Source: Pseudoruegeria sp. SK021
Lineage (GTDB): Bacteria > Pseudomonadota > Alphaproteobacteria > Rhodobacterales > Rhodobacteraceae
Assembly: GCF_002119405.1 (NCBI RefSeq)
Contig: NZ_MTBG01000008.1
Location: 52,263 to 116,262 of the forward strand
Reading direction: 5' to 3'
DNA: 64,000 bases
The notes under the pieces are model-generated. The model was not told the origin of the DNA and did not search any database. It saw only the letters and a program-made list of their open reading frames with translations. The translations under genes were made by a program, and so were the position numbers. The stretch's first letter is position 1. Each line of letters opens with the position of its first letter. Positions 1 to 12,887 of the stretch are shown here, piece after piece.

Positions 1-680
1 ACCGAGCGGCGCACCGCGGCGATCCGGGCGGTGTTGTCGCCTGCCGCCATAGCCGGGCCGTCGCGCTCGAGCTGCTCGAAGAATGCCGCGTCGCCAAGCA
101 GGCCGTATTTCGCCACTTCACCATAGCCGGACAGAAAATCCCGGGTCGTCAATGTGGTCAACACACCCGTGTCGGCCAGAACCAACGTCGGCTGGTGAAA
201 GGCACCGATCAGGTTCTTGCCCTGTGGCGCGTTGATGCCGGTTTTGCCGCCAACCGAACTGTCCACCTGCGCCAGCAAACTGGTCGGGATCTGCACGAAC
301 CGGACCCCGCGGCGCAGCACCGCCGCCGCGAATCCCACCAGATCGCCAATCACCCCGCCCCCGAAGGCGACCACAACGTCGCGCCGCTCGATCTTTTGTT
401 CGAGCAGCCATTCGACGGTGCGGGTGAATTGCGGCCAAGCCTTGGTGCTTTCGCCGGGCGGCAGCGTCAGCGCCACCATCTCAACCCCAGCCGCCGCCAA
501 CCCGGCCTGCAACGCCGCCAAATGCAACGCGCCCACCGTTTCGTCGGTGACTACGGCGACCCGCGGTCGGGCCAGAAACGGCGCAATCCGCGCCCCGGCA
601 GAGGCGATCAACCCATGCCCGATGACAACATCATAGGCGCGATCGCCAAGCGGCACATGGACGGTTTCAATCGCGGACAT
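1..680 (-). CDS. aroB: 3-dehydroquinate synthase, N-terminal part (runs off the window)
   Basis: Converts DAHP to 3-dehydroquinate, the second step of the shikimate pathway, in the cytosol. About 226 N-terminal residues are visible, and the C-terminal part lies beyond base 1. The NAD-binding glycine-rich motif GGGVIGDLVGFAA, the following SSVGGKTGIN segment and GYGEVAKYG, whose Glu is a metal ligand in this family, are all present. The ATG at 680 gives an N-terminus (MSAIETVHVPLGDRAYDVVI) typical of the family. Its first 14 bases overlap the end of aroK, so the two genes are read as one operon. Identification is firm; only the C-terminus is unseen. Confidence 0.95.
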   Translation of the reverse strand, partial: MSAIETVHVPLGDRAYDVVIGHGLIASAGARIAPFLARPRVAVVTDETVGALHLAALQAGLAAAGVEMVALTLPPGESTKAWPQFTRTVEWLLEQKIERRDVVVAFGGGVIGDLVGFAAAVLRRGVRFVQIPTSLLAQVDSSVGGKTGINAPQGKNLIGAFHQPTLVLADTGVLTTLTTRDFLSGYGEVAKYGLLGDAAFFEQLERDGPAMAAGDNTARIAAVRRS

Positions 681-1221
681 TCTGGGACACTTTCAAAATT
701 TCTGGGTGTTGAGACAGGGTCTTAACCACTGTTGTCGCCATATCTTCGATTGAATAATTTGAACGCGACATCACATGAAGCTGCGCCCCTGCATAAATCG
801 GACAGCGCAAATCATACAGCGTTTTCAAGGTCTGATACGGGTTGTCGGTTTGCAACAAGGGCCGCGTGTTGCGGTATCGCACCCGCGCCCACAACAAATT
901 CAACTCGGCATTCAGCCAGACCGACACGCCCCGATCCCGGATCAGGTCGCGATTGCGTTCCGACATAAACGCACCGCCCCCGGTCGACAGGATGCAGGGC
1001 GGGCCGTCCAACAGACGCCCCAGTACCTGAGTTTCCTTTTCGCGAAAGAATGCCTCGCCATGATCCCGGAAAATTTCAGCAATGGTCCGATTGGCCGCCG
1101 CCTCAATTTCGTCATCCTGATCCACGAACGGCACGCCAAGATGACGCGCAACCGCAGTCCCAACTGCAGTCTTGCCTGACCCCATCATGCCCACCAGCAC
1201 GACGGTCTTTTTTAACTCCAC
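667..1221 (-). CDS. aroK: Shikimate kinase
   Basis: Phosphorylates shikimate with ATP, two steps after AroB. The P-loop GMMGSGKTAVG lies near the N-terminus. The substrate-binding DQDDEIE, the STGGGA motif and the lid-region arginines of RYRNTRPLL follow in order. The chosen start is the GTG at 1221, giving 184 residues beginning just before the usual LKKTVVLVGMM. In-frame GTG 1257 or TTG 1248 would add up to 12 residues, and no Shine-Dalgarno clearly decides among them. It overlaps aroB by 14 bases, so the pair is probably translationally coupled. Confidence 0.93.
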   Translation of the reverse strand: MELKKTVVLVGMMGSGKTAVGTAVARHLGVPFVDQDDEIEAAANRTIAEIFRDHGEAFFREKETQVLGRLLDGPPCILSTGGGAFMSERNRDLIRDRGVSVWLNAELNLLWARVRYRNTRPLLQTDNPYQTLKTLYDLRCPIYAGAQLHVMSRSNYSIEDMATTVVKTLSQHPEILKVSQNVRD

Positions 1222-1339
1222 ACCCAACCGACTATGTCCTGCCTTCAAAGATTGCACTTCTATGACGTGATCTCTCGGCTTTTCCCATATATAAAAGAAA
1301 AAAACAGGGCTGGCATTCCATCCGAGAGGCAACACAATC

Positions 1340-1471
1340 GTGCGTTTATTCAAGATCATTCTGATTCTCATTCTTCTTGCCGTCGTTGGCATGGTCGGCT
1401 TCGCGTTTCTGGGCGATCTCAGCCCGCAACGGTCAGAGGTCCGCATTCCGGTGCAAATGAATGGCGAATAG
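1340..1471 (+). CDS. Small single-span membrane protein (43 aa)
   Basis: A GTG-started 43-residue protein. A basic N-terminus (VRLFK) is followed by one hydrophobic helix at about residues 5-24 and a polar tail. A moderate purine stretch (GAGAGGC) precedes the start. Its end overlaps the ATG of the next gene by 11 bases, which suggests translational coupling with the 522-residue protein. The helix, the G/C third-position bias and the coupling support a real gene. Function is unknown; it may be a membrane partner of the downstream periplasmic protein. Confidence 0.6.
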   Translation: MRLFKIILILILLAVVGMVGFAFLGDLSPQRSEVRIPVQMNGE

Positions 1472-3029
1472 CGCGACGCGCCTTCTGGCCGCTACTGCAT
1501 GTGCAGCACTGCTCAGCGCCGTGCAGTCCAACGCCCAGACCACGCCGACAGCCAGCGTGCCCTCGCCAACAGCGCCGCTGTCCGCGATTCCGTGGCTGTC
1601 CGAAACACTGGAATATCGCCCCATCCGCCGGCGCGAAGCGCCCCCCGCCCCGGTTCCCGAATCGGACAACATCACCGTCAGCGCCATTGATGCGCCCACC
1701 CCGGCTGCCACCGGCCTGCTGTCACCTGCGGTGACCGGGCTTCCGGCGGATCTTTGGGCCGGATCAGAGGGGGCGGTTCTCACCCGGCTGGTACGCGCCA
1801 TGCCTCTGCTGCCGCAGCCCGCCCTGCAACAGGTGTTTGATGGGCTGCTGTTGCTCGAAGCGACGCCGCCCGCCGCAGATGGCTCTGACTTGTTGCTGGC
1901 CCGGATCGACGCCCTGCTGCTGCGCGGTGCCTTGGACCCGGCGCAAGCCTTGCTAGAGCGCGCGGGCCCTGACACGCCGGCCCTGTTTCGCCGTTGGTTC
2001 GACATTTCCCTGCTCAATGGCACCGAAGATCGCGCCTGCGCGACGTTGGCCAAAAAACCCGAACTGTCCCCCAACTATGAGACCCGGATCTTCTGTCTGG
2101 CCCGGATGGGGCGTTGGCTCACTGCGGCGCTGACCCTTGAGACCGCAACCGCGCTCGATCGGATCACCCCGGACAGCCGGGACCGTCTGGCCCGGTTTCT
2201 CGATCCCGAACTCTTTGAAGGCGACGGCCCCGCGCCGCGCCCCAGCCCGGTCACACCGCTGGACTTTCGCATTCTCGAAGCCGTGGGCGAGCCGGTGCCC
2301 ACCAGCGGCCTCCCCTTGGCGTTCGCGCAAAGCGACCTGCGCCACGTGATCGGTTGGAAAGCCCAACTGGATGCCGCAGAACGGCTGGCACGGGTCGGAT
2401 CGTTGCCGGTGAACACCCTGCTGGGGATCTACACCGCCCGCCGCCCTGCCGCCTCTGGCGGGGTCTGGGATCGGGTGACGCTGTTGCAAGAATTGGACAT
2501 TGAGATCGCTGCAGGTGACGCCACGGCTGCGGCCATGACCTTGCCCTTCGCGTGGAACGCCATGCGCGAGGCCGACCTAGAGGCCGTGTTCGCCCAAATG
2601 ATGGCCCCGCGCCTGTCCCGGCTCAGCTTTCAGGGCGAGGCCGCCCGGATGGTCTATGAGCTTGGTCTGATCTCGAACAGTGCCGCGGCACTGGCGCCGC
2701 CGCCATCCGGGGTCGAACTGTCCCCCGACCTGGCCTTCGCCGCCGCCCTCGCCACCGGCGATCTGAAACGGGCGACACCGGTGGACGACTGGCAATCGAC
2801 GATTCGCGCCGCGCTTCTCAGTCCGGACCTGCCCCCCACCTATGCCCGGATGATCGAGGATGGTCGCACCGGCGAGGCGTTGCTAACCGCGCTGGCGCGC
2901 TTGGTGAATGGCCGCGAAGGCGATCCGATGGACATTGCCGAGGCGTTGCAACTTCTGCGCGCCTTGGGGCAAGAGGCCACCGCCCGGCAAGCTGCGTTGC
3001 AGATCCTGCGCATCGAGCCGCGCCAATGA
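1461..3029 (+). CDS. Predicted periplasmic protein of unknown function (522 aa)
   Basis: The first 25 or so residues form a signal peptide (LLAATACAALLSAVQSNAQ) followed by a Pro/Thr/Ser-rich linker. The rest is Ala/Leu-rich and looks mostly alpha-helical, like TPR or solenoid proteins, but no clear repeat register can be read by eye. It overlaps the preceding 43-residue protein by 11 bases and xerD by 4 (ATGA), so it sits in one transcription unit with them. No enzyme motif was recognised. It is probably exported and acts in the envelope; the precise role is unknown. Confidence 0.75.
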   Translation: MANSATRLLAATACAALLSAVQSNAQTTPTASVPSPTAPLSAIPWLSETLEYRPIRRREAPPAPVPESDNITVSAIDAPTPAATGLLSPAVTGLPADLWAGSEGAVLTRLVRAMPLLPQPALQQVFDGLLLLEATPPAADGSDLLLARIDALLLRGALDPAQALLERAGPDTPALFRRWFDISLLNGTEDRACATLAKKPELSPNYETRIFCLARMGRWLTAALTLETATALDRITPDSRDRLARFLDPELFEGDGPAPRPSPVTPLDFRILEAVGEPVPTSGLPLAFAQSDLRHVIGWKAQLDAAERLARVGSLPVNTLLGIYTARRPAASGGVWDRVTLLQELDIEIAAGDATAAAMTLPFAWNAMREADLEAVFAQMMAPRLSRLSFQGEAARMVYELGLISNSAAALAPPPSGVELSPDLAFAAALATGDLKRATPVDDWQSTIRAALLSPDLPPTYARMIEDGRTGEALLTALARLVNGREGDPMDIAEALQLLRALGQEATARQAALQILRIEPRQ

Positions 3030-4027
3030 CACAGCCCGCTCCCGGCAACAGCACGGGGACGGCATGGATCAGCCGCTTTCTGGAAGCCCAAGCCGCCGAA
3101 TTGGATGCCGCGCGCAACACCCAACTTGCTTACGGCCGCGACCTGAAGGACTTTTTGGCATGGTTGGTCCGCCACGACACCGGCTTCGAGACCGCCAGTC
3201 GCGACCAGATCGAAGCCTATCTGGCGTTCTGCAACGATCAAGGCCTGTCCGCCGCCACCCGGGCAAGGCGGCTTGCCTCGATCCGGCAACTCTATCGGTT
3301 TGCGTTCGAAGAAAAGCTGCGCGCTGACAATCCGGCGATCCGCATTCGCGGCCCCCGCAAGGCCAAAAGCCTGCCCCGCACCCTCAGCGAAGCCGAAGTC
3401 AGCGCCCTGCTGACCGCCGCCACCACCCATGGCCGCGCCGCAGCCGACCGCCTGCGCAATACCTGTTTGATGGAAATCCTTTACGCCACCGGCCTGCGGG
3501 TCACAGAGCTGGTGACCTTGCCGGTGGCGGCCACTCGCGGCGATCCGCAGGTGCTGTTGGTGCGCGGCAAAGGCAACAAGGAACGCATGGTGCCGCTGTC
3601 CACCCCGGCCCGCCGCGCGCTGACCGCATGGCTGGCGCATCGCGATGCCGCCGAGGATCTGGCCCGCAAGGAACACGGCACCAAACCCTCACCCTATCTC
3701 TTTCCCAGCCGGGCCGCCGCCGGTCACATGCCCCGACAGAGCTTTTTCCTGATGCTTAAGGATCTGTGCGTCGCCGCAGGCATCTCGCCGCAGAAGGTGA
3801 CCCCGCACACCTTGCGCCACGCCTTCGCCACCCATTTGTTGGAACACGGCGCCGATCTGCGGGCCATCCAACTATTGCTGGGCCATGCGGACCTGTCCAC
3901 CACGGAAATCTATACCCATGTGCTGGAAACCCGCCTGCGAGAGCTTGTACTGACCCACCATCCTCTGGCACAGAACGCGCCTGCGCCAACCCGGGCGCAC
4001 CCTATCCAAGATAAGGCCCAGACATGA
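3026..4027 (+). CDS. xerD: Site-specific tyrosine recombinase XerD
   Basis: One of the two recombinases that resolve chromosome dimers at dif near the terminus, normally acting with XerC under FtsK control. The N-terminal SAM-like DNA-binding domain covers about residues 15-100. The catalytic domain has Arg in [12 protein letters not shown], Lys in [27 protein letters not shown], the second His in [10 protein letters not shown] and the nucleophile Tyr in EIYTHV. At 333 residues it is slightly longer than the usual 300 or so. It starts by ATGA overlap with the upstream gene and overlaps trmFO in the same way. Confidence 0.93.
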   Translation: MTQPAPGNSTGTAWISRFLEAQAAELDAARNTQLAYGRDLKDFLAWLVRHDTGFETASRDQIEAYLAFCNDQGLSAATRARRLASIRQLYRFAFEEKLRADNPAIRIRGPRKAKSLPRTLSEAEVSALLTAATTHGRAAADRLRNTCLMEILYATGLRVTELVTLPVAATRGDPQVLLVRGKGNKERMVPLSTPARRALTAWLAHRDAAEDLARKEHGTKPSPYLFPSRAAAGHMPRQSFFLMLKDLCVAAGISPQKVTPHTLRHAFATHLLEHGADLRAIQLLLGHADLSTTEIYTHVLETRLRELVLTHHPLAQNAPAPTRAHPIQDKAQT

Positions 4028-5376
4028 CAGAGACCCTTCACATTATTGGCGGCGGCATGGCTGGATGCGAGGCGGCTTGGCAGGCTGCGGAACTGGGCGT
4101 GCCCGTAGTTCTGCACGAGATGCGCCCCACTGTTGAGACCTTCGCGCACCGCACCGGCAATCTGGCCGAAATGGTCTGCTCGAACTCATTCCGCTCCGAC
4201 GATGACGAAGCCAACGCGGTCGGGCTGCTGCATTGGGAAATGCGCGCCGCTGGCGGGCTGATCATTCAATCCGCCGATGCCCACGCCTTGCCAGCCGGAT
4301 CGGCTTTGGCGGTGGACCGCGATCCGTTTGCCGAGACCGTAACTGCGCGTATCCACGCCCACCCCCTGATCACGGTAGAAGCCGGCGAAATCACCGCCCT
4401 ACCCACATCTGGCCATTGGATCATCGCCTCCGGACCGCTAACCTCAGGGGCCTTGGCCAATTCCCTCCGGGCCGAGACCGGTGAAGATGCGCTGGCCTTT
4501 TTCGACGCCATCGCCCCCATCGTGTACGCTGACAGCATCGACATGTCGAAAGCGTGGTTCCAATCACGCTATGACAAGGGCGATACCGAAGAAGAACGCA
4601 CCGCCTATCTAAACTGCCCGATGGACAAGGAGACCTATGAGGCGTTCATCGACGCGCTTTTAAGCGCCGAAAAAGCCGAATTCAAAGAGGGTGAGACCGC
4701 CCGTTATTTTGACGGCTGCCTACCAATCGAAGTTATGGCGGAACGCGGACGCGAGACTCTGCGTTTCGGTCCTATGAAACCTGTTGGCCTGACCAATCCG
4801 CACCAACCCCAGATCAAAGCCCATGCCGTGGTGCAGTTGCGCCGCGACAATGCGCTTGGCACCCTGTTCAACATCGTCGGCTTTCAGACCAAGATGAAGT
4901 ACGGTGCGCAGACCGAAGTTCTGCGGATGATCCCCGGGCTGGAAAGCGCCAGCTTCGCCCGTTTGGGCGGCATCCACCGCAACACCTTTCTGAACTCACC
5001 GACCTTGCTGGATGGGCAGATGCGCCTACGCAGCCAGCCGCATATCCGGTTCGCGGGCCAGATCACCGGGGTCGAAGGCTATGTGGAAAGCGCCGCGATG
5101 GGTCTGCTTGCCGGTCGCCTTGCCGCAGCTGAGATCCTTGGCCGCCCGATCACCCACCCGCCTGCGGATACCGCGACCGGCGCGCTGGTGACCCACATCA
5201 CCGGCGGGGCTGACGCCAAGACATTTCAGCCGATGAACGTCAACTTTGGTCTGTTCCCCCCGATCGACGCCAAGGGCGGACGTCGCGGCCGCAAAGACCG
5301 CTACAAAGCCTATACTGACCGGGCCAAAGCCGCGTGGCAGGACTGGCTCGATCTGCCCAAAACCGGGGCGGCCTGA
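4024..5376 (+). CDS. trmFO: Folate/FAD-dependent tRNA (uracil-54-C5)-methyltransferase
   Basis: Makes ribothymidine at position 54 of tRNA using methylene-tetrahydrofolate and FADH2 rather than SAM. The FAD-binding dinucleotide fold is at the N-terminus ([14 protein letters not shown]). Family hallmarks such as [14 protein letters not shown] and the late [17 protein letters not shown] are intact. At 450 residues it matches the family. Its start overlaps the xerD stop (ATGA). TrmFO replaces TrmA in this lineage. Together with gluQ and mnmA it makes three tRNA-modification genes within 10 kb. Confidence 0.96.
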   Translation: MTETLHIIGGGMAGCEAAWQAAELGVPVVLHEMRPTVETFAHRTGNLAEMVCSNSFRSDDDEANAVGLLHWEMRAAGGLIIQSADAHALPAGSALAVDRDPFAETVTARIHAHPLITVEAGEITALPTSGHWIIASGPLTSGALANSLRAETGEDALAFFDAIAPIVYADSIDMSKAWFQSRYDKGDTEEERTAYLNCPMDKETYEAFIDALLSAEKAEFKEGETARYFDGCLPIEVMAERGRETLRFGPMKPVGLTNPHQPQIKAHAVVQLRRDNALGTLFNIVGFQTKMKYGAQTEVLRMIPGLESASFARLGGIHRNTFLNSPTLLDGQMRLRSQPHIRFAGQITGVEGYVESAAMGLLAGRLAAAEILGRPITHPPADTATGALVTHITGGADAKTFQPMNVNFGLFPPIDAKGGRRGRKDRYKAYTDRAKAAWQDWLDLPKTGAA

Positions 5377-5417
5377 GCCCCAGCCCCCCAGACGCCCACC
5401 TGTGACGAGGACATGAC

Positions 5418-5600
5418 ATGAACTATATTCTCGCAATCTTTCTGCCCCCGTTGGCGATCTTGTTCACCGGTCGCTGGATAGTTGCCATCATCACCTTCCT
5501 GATCTGGATCCCCGCCCTGTTCTTCTCGGGCGGGCTGACCCACCCCATGTTCATCCTGCTGGCATGGTTCTTGATTCACCAAAAAAGCGTGGCCCCCTGA
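5418..5600 (+). CDS. Pmp3/YqaE-family small membrane protein
   Basis: A 60-residue protein made almost entirely of two hydrophobic helices (about residues 2-20 and 25-53) with the family-typical LAIFLPPLAI and ILLAWFLIHQ segments. Pmp3/YqaE peptides (UPF0057) are inner-membrane proteins linked to salt and membrane-potential stress. The gene lies 41 bases after trmFO and 34 before gluQ on the same strand, so it is probably co-transcribed. The exact role here is not known. Confidence 0.85.
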   Translation: MNYILAIFLPPLAILFTGRWIVAIITFLIWIPALFFSGGLTHPMFILLAWFLIHQKSVAP

Positions 5601-5634
5601 TCGGCGCCTGCCGGAACCAACTGGCTGCGCAACC

Positions 5635-6531
5635 ATGCCCATGATCACCCGATTTGCCCCTTCGCCCACCGGCCCGCTGCATCTGGGTCACGCCTATTCA
5701 GCGCTGCTTGCCCAAGACATGGCCGGGGCGGCGGGGGGTACGTTCTTGCTTCGCCTGGAAGACATCGACCGCAGCCGCGCCCGTCCCGAATGGGAGGCGC
5801 AGATCTTCGCGGACCTGCACTGGCTTGGCCTGCGCTGGCCAGAGCCGGTGCTTCGGCAATCAGACCGCATGACGGCCTACGAGGCGGCGCTGGACGATCT
5901 GTGGCAACGGGGGCTGCTTTATGCCTGCACCTGTACGCGCCGTGACATTTCGGATGCCCTGTCTGCGCCGCAGGAAGGCGTGCCAACCCACGGCCCCGAC
6001 GGTCCGATCTATCCCGGCACCTGCCGCCCTGCACCGGACGCCGTCGCGCCGACCCAGCCGCGCCCGAAAAGCGGCACCTACCGGCTAAACATCGGCCGGG
6101 CCGTGGCAGTGCTTGCCGGTGAACCCACTGCGCCGGTCCTGCATGTGGTCGAGACTGGGCCCGGCCCAAACCACGGTTCCACCGACGTTCCTCTCGCGCA
6201 TTTGGCCCACACCATCGGCGATGTGGTGCTGGCGCGGGCGGGCATGGGCACGTCCTATCATCTGTCGGTGGTTGTGGACGATGCCGCGCAGCAAATCACC
6301 CATGTGGTGCGCGGGGCCGATCTGGCTGAGGCCACGGTCATTCACGTGTTGCTGCAACGGCTTTTAGGGCTACCAACGCCAACCTATCACCATCATCGGC
6401 TGATCCGGGATGCGGCAGGCAAACGGCTGGCCAAACGTGATGACGCCCGCGCGATCCGGCTGTACCGGGACATGGGCGCAACGCCAGCAGACATTCGCGC
6501 CTTGGTCGGGCTTAGTCCTCTGGCGCCATGA
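5635..6531 (+). CDS. gluQ: Glutamyl-Q tRNA(Asp) synthetase
   Basis: A truncated class I synthetase that attaches glutamate to queuosine 34 of tRNA-Asp. The catalytic domain carries the HIGH-type motif HLGHAYSALL after RFAPSPTGPL. The KMSKS equivalent is AGKRLAKRDDARAIR, and the anticodon-binding domain is absent, as expected at 298 residues. Cys residues in YACTCTRRD fit the family zinc site. Met 1 or Met 3 could be the start; neither has a strong ribosome-binding site. The last 20 bases overlap the 3' end of convergent hisI. Confidence 0.93.
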   Translation: MPMITRFAPSPTGPLHLGHAYSALLAQDMAGAAGGTFLLRLEDIDRSRARPEWEAQIFADLHWLGLRWPEPVLRQSDRMTAYEAALDDLWQRGLLYACTCTRRDISDALSAPQEGVPTHGPDGPIYPGTCRPAPDAVAPTQPRPKSGTYRLNIGRAVAVLAGEPTAPVLHVVETGPGPNHGSTDVPLAHLAHTIGDVVLARAGMGTSYHLSVVVDDAAQQITHVVRGADLAEATVIHVLLQRLLGLPTPTYHHHRLIRDAAGKRLAKRDDARAIRLYRDMGATPADIRALVGLSPLAP

Positions 6532-6871
6532 GCTCGTGCTCGCCATCCAAGTCAACGGCAGTGTAAAAGCAAGATTTCCGATTGGTGTGGCACGCCGGAC
6601 CGACCTGCCGGACCCGCACCAGCAGGCAATCTCGGTCGCAATCCACCCGTAACTCTTCCAGATGCTGAACGTGGCCACTGGTTTCACCCTTGACCCAGAA
6701 AGCTTGGCGCGAGCGCGACCAATAGGTCACCCGCTTGCTTTGCAACGTCCGCATGACCGCCTCGGAATTCATCCAGGCCACCATCAAAACTTGGTTGGTG
6801 ACCGCGTCTTGGGCGACGACCGGGATCAAGCCCTGCTCATTATAAACCAGACTGTCGGGATCGAAACTCAT
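6512..6871 (-). CDS. hisI: Phosphoribosyl-AMP cyclohydrolase
   Basis: Opens the purine ring of PR-AMP, the third step of histidine synthesis. Signature segments are VLMVAWMNSEAVMRTL, the TYWSRSRQ substrate motif, and the metal ligands in ELRVDCDRDCLLVRV and GPACHTNRKSCFY. At 119 residues it is the stand-alone form without a HisE domain. It is separate from any other his gene in the window. It runs convergently into gluQ with a 20-base overlap. Confidence 0.95.
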   Translation of the reverse strand: MSFDPDSLVYNEQGLIPVVAQDAVTNQVLMVAWMNSEAVMRTLQSKRVTYWSRSRQAFWVKGETSGHVQHLEELRVDCDRDCLLVRVRQVGPACHTNRKSCFYTAVDLDGEHELMAPED

Positions 6872-6938
6872 GGGTTATCCTTTGCAACAGGGCACAGCAC
6901 CGCTATGTACAATACCTGCTCCAGAAGGAAAAGCCGCC

Positions 6939-7388
6939 GTGGCCGATACTGATCTTATCAAACTCTATTCCAAGCGCATCCTGCGGCTCGCCACTGAGAT
7001 TCCCCTGACCGGGCGCCTTGACGCGCCGATGGGCACCGCGCGCTGCCGGGCGCCGCTGTGCGGATCGTCCGTGGTTGTTGATCTGGATGTGCAAAATGGC
7101 CGCGTTGTGCGTTTTGCACAGGACGTGAAGGCCTGCGCCTTGGGTCAGGCCGCTGCCGCCGTGGTCGGGGCTGACATTCTCGGTCGGAACCGCGCAGAGA
7201 TCGCCGCCGCCCGGGCGCAACTGGCAGCGATGCTGAAATCCGAAGGCCCGGTGCCGGACGCGCCTTTCGCGGAGTTTGAAGTGCTGCTTCCGGCGCGCGA
7301 CTATGCCAACCGCCGCGGCTCCATCCTGCTCAGTCTGGATGCAAGCCTACAGGCCTTTGATGCTGCCGTCGCAACTGACTGCGTCTGA
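6939..7388 (+). CDS. IscU/NifU-like iron-sulfur scaffold protein
   Basis: A 149-residue protein of the IscU_N type. Conserved Cys residues occur in RCRAPLCGSSVVV and VKACALGQAAAAVV, and a final Cys lies in ATDCV next to the C-terminus. The chosen GTG at 6939 is 8 bases after AGAAGGAA, a good Shine-Dalgarno; earlier in-frame starts lack one. It is transcribed away from hisI, with 67 bases between their start codons. Whether it assembles clusters or only resembles the fold cannot be told from sequence. No suf/isc genes lie nearby. Confidence 0.85.
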   Translation: MADTDLIKLYSKRILRLATEIPLTGRLDAPMGTARCRAPLCGSSVVVDLDVQNGRVVRFAQDVKACALGQAAAAVVGADILGRNRAEIAAARAQLAAMLKSEGPVPDAPFAEFEVLLPARDYANRRGSILLSLDASLQAFDAAVATDCV

Positions 7389-7412
7389 CGCCGTCTGATC
7401 CCACCGCCGAAG

Positions 7413-7446
7413 AAAAAGCGCCGCACTCCGGGGCAGGAGGCGGCGC
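7413..7446 (-). terminator. Rho-independent terminator of the small minus-strand gene
   Basis: Read on the minus strand, a GCGCCGC stem arm, a 15-base loop and GCGGCGC are followed by TTTTTC. The plus strand has no T-run after the hairpin, so it terminates transcripts from the right, that is the 43-residue gene at 7545-7676. About 100 untranslated bases lie between that stop codon and this hairpin. Confidence 0.75.
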
Positions 7447-7544
7447 AAGTGGTGCGGGACAGGACAGGCTCTGGACAGGGCAAAGACCAGAGACAGGCGA
7501 GCCATTAGGCGATGGCAGATGTCCGTGGGTCCCGCAGGGGCAGT

Positions 7545-7676
7545 TCAAATAGCGGGCAGAAGTCCCGGCAGATACAGAAACCCAAAGAAGGCGATACAGA
7601 GCGAAATTGCCCCCAGAAGGTCGCGCCACATAGTTGCGGCGGATCGCTCAATGGCCTGTTTGACATCTTCGATCAT
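7545..7676 (-). CDS. SOS-type small inner-membrane protein (43 aa)
   Basis: An ATG at 7676 sits 8 bases after AGGAG and opens a 43-residue protein. Its first 19 residues are polar and amphipathic (MIEDVKQAIERSAATMW). They are followed by one transmembrane helix (about 20-41, LLGAISLCIAFFGFLYLPGL). Two LexA-type boxes lie just upstream and a terminator follows, so it forms its own short transcription unit between recG and the IscU-like gene. By analogy with SidA of Caulobacter, a small LexA-controlled membrane peptide that blocks division, it could be a DNA-damage division inhibitor. No sequence similarity to SidA is claimed. Confidence 0.75.
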   Translation of the reverse strand: MIEDVKQAIERSAATMWRDLLGAISLCIAFFGFLYLPGLLPAI

Positions 7677-7693
7677 CGTCTCGGCTCCTTTGT

Positions 7694-7708
7694 GTTCCTA
7701 TAATGTTC
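7694..7708 (+). promoter_or_regulatory. LexA (SOS) box, promoter-proximal copy
   Basis: GTTC-CTATAAT-GTTC is a perfect match to GTTC-N7-GTTC, the LexA operator established for alphaproteobacteria such as Rhodobacter and Caulobacter. It lies 18 bases upstream of the ATG of the 43-residue gene, where it would overlap the promoter or the transcript start. Confidence 0.75.
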
Positions 7709-7746
7709 TTATGCCGATTCCGTTAACCTTTGTAAAGAAAAATTAA

Positions 7747-7761
7747 GAACACAAGTGGAAC
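7747..7761 (-). promoter_or_regulatory. LexA (SOS) box, distal copy
   Basis: On the minus strand it reads GTTC-CACTTGT-GTTC, again a perfect GTTC-N7-GTTC. Start to start it is 53 bases from the proximal box and has the opposite orientation. Both fall in the 99-base gap between the recG stop and the small gene. Confidence 0.75.
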
Positions 7762-7775
7762 ACCGGGGCGCGAAA

Positions 7776-12028
<4,253 letters not shown>

Positions 12029-12078
12029 TCAGGTCCAGTCCGCCATAGGGTTTCTTTGCCGATGACGGCACGATCCGC

Positions 12079-12795
12079 TCAAACCCCAATCGCCAGATGA
12101 GCAACGCCGCGCTGCTCCGCTTCGGGATCGCGCAGCACATAGCCCCGGCCCCAGACGGTCTCGATATAGCTGTTGCCGCCCGTGGCTTCGCTGAGCTTTT
12201 TGCGCAGCTTGCAGATAAACACATCGATGATCTTGAGTTCCGGCTCGTCCATGCCGCCATAGAGATGGTTCAAAAACATTTCTTTCGTCAGAGTGGTGCC
12301 CTTGCGCAGCGACAAAAGCTCCAGCATCTGGTATTCCTTGCCGGTCAGATGCACCGGTCCGCCGTCCGTCTCGACGGTCTTGGCATCCAAATTGACCGCG
12401 ATCAGGCCGGTGCGGATCACCGACTGGGAATGGCCCTTGGACCGGCGAATGATCGCATGTATCCGCGCCACCAATTCCTCACGGTGGAACGGTTTGGTCA
12501 GGTAATCATCCGCACCGAACCCGAAGCCTTTGATCTTGTTTTCAGTATCCGCTTCGCCAGACAGGATCAGGATCGGCGTTTCGACCCGCGCCAGACGAAG
12601 CTGACGCAGGACATCGTGGCCATTCATATCGGGAAGGTTAAGGTCGAGCAGGATCAGATCGTAATCGTATAGCTTGGCAAGATCGATCCCCTCTTCCCCA
12701 AGATCCGTGCAATAGACGTTGAGATTGGCGTGGGTCAGCATCAATTCGATGCTTTTCGAAATGGTCGGGTCGTCCTCAACTAGCAACACGCGCAT
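12079..12795 (-). CDS. ctrA: Cell-cycle response regulator CtrA
   Basis: An OmpR-type response regulator. The receiver domain (residues 1-120) has the acidic pocket VEDD, the phospho-acceptor Asp51 in [15 protein letters not shown] and the switch Lys in YLTKPF. The winged-helix domain carries [16 protein letters not shown] and [14 protein letters not shown], hallmarks of CtrA rather than other OmpR regulators. In Rhodobacterales it typically controls motility, gene transfer agents and division-related genes rather than being essential. A good GGAGG precedes the ATG at 12795. sciP, its known inhibitor, lies directly upstream. Confidence 0.96.
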   Translation of the reverse strand: MRVLLVEDDPTISKSIELMLTHANLNVYCTDLGEEGIDLAKLYDYDLILLDLNLPDMNGHDVLRQLRLARVETPILILSGEADTENKIKGFGFGADDYLTKPFHREELVARIHAIIRRSKGHSQSVIRTGLIAVNLDAKTVETDGGPVHLTGKEYQMLELLSLRKGTTLTKEMFLNHLYGGMDEPELKIIDVFICKLRKKLSEATGGNSYIETVWGRGYVLRDPEAEQRGVAHLAIGV

Positions 12796-12845
12796 CTCAC
12801 GTCCTCCGTTAAGATTGCAATTAAAGCTAACGTGAACAAAAGAGG

Positions 12846-12860
12846 TTAATCGTAGGTTAC
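12846..12860. promoter_or_regulatory. CtrA-like half-site pair in the ctrA promoter region
   Basis: TTAA-TCGTAGG-TTAC matches the CtrA operator TTAA-N7-TTAA at seven of eight fixed bases. A second near-site with an 8-base spacer (TTAA...TTAA at about 12810-12825) lies nearer the start codon. The layout suggests autoregulation, as in Caulobacter, but this rests only on the motif. Confidence 0.4.
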
Positions 12861-12887
12861 TATGTCACAAACAGGACCTAATACAAC

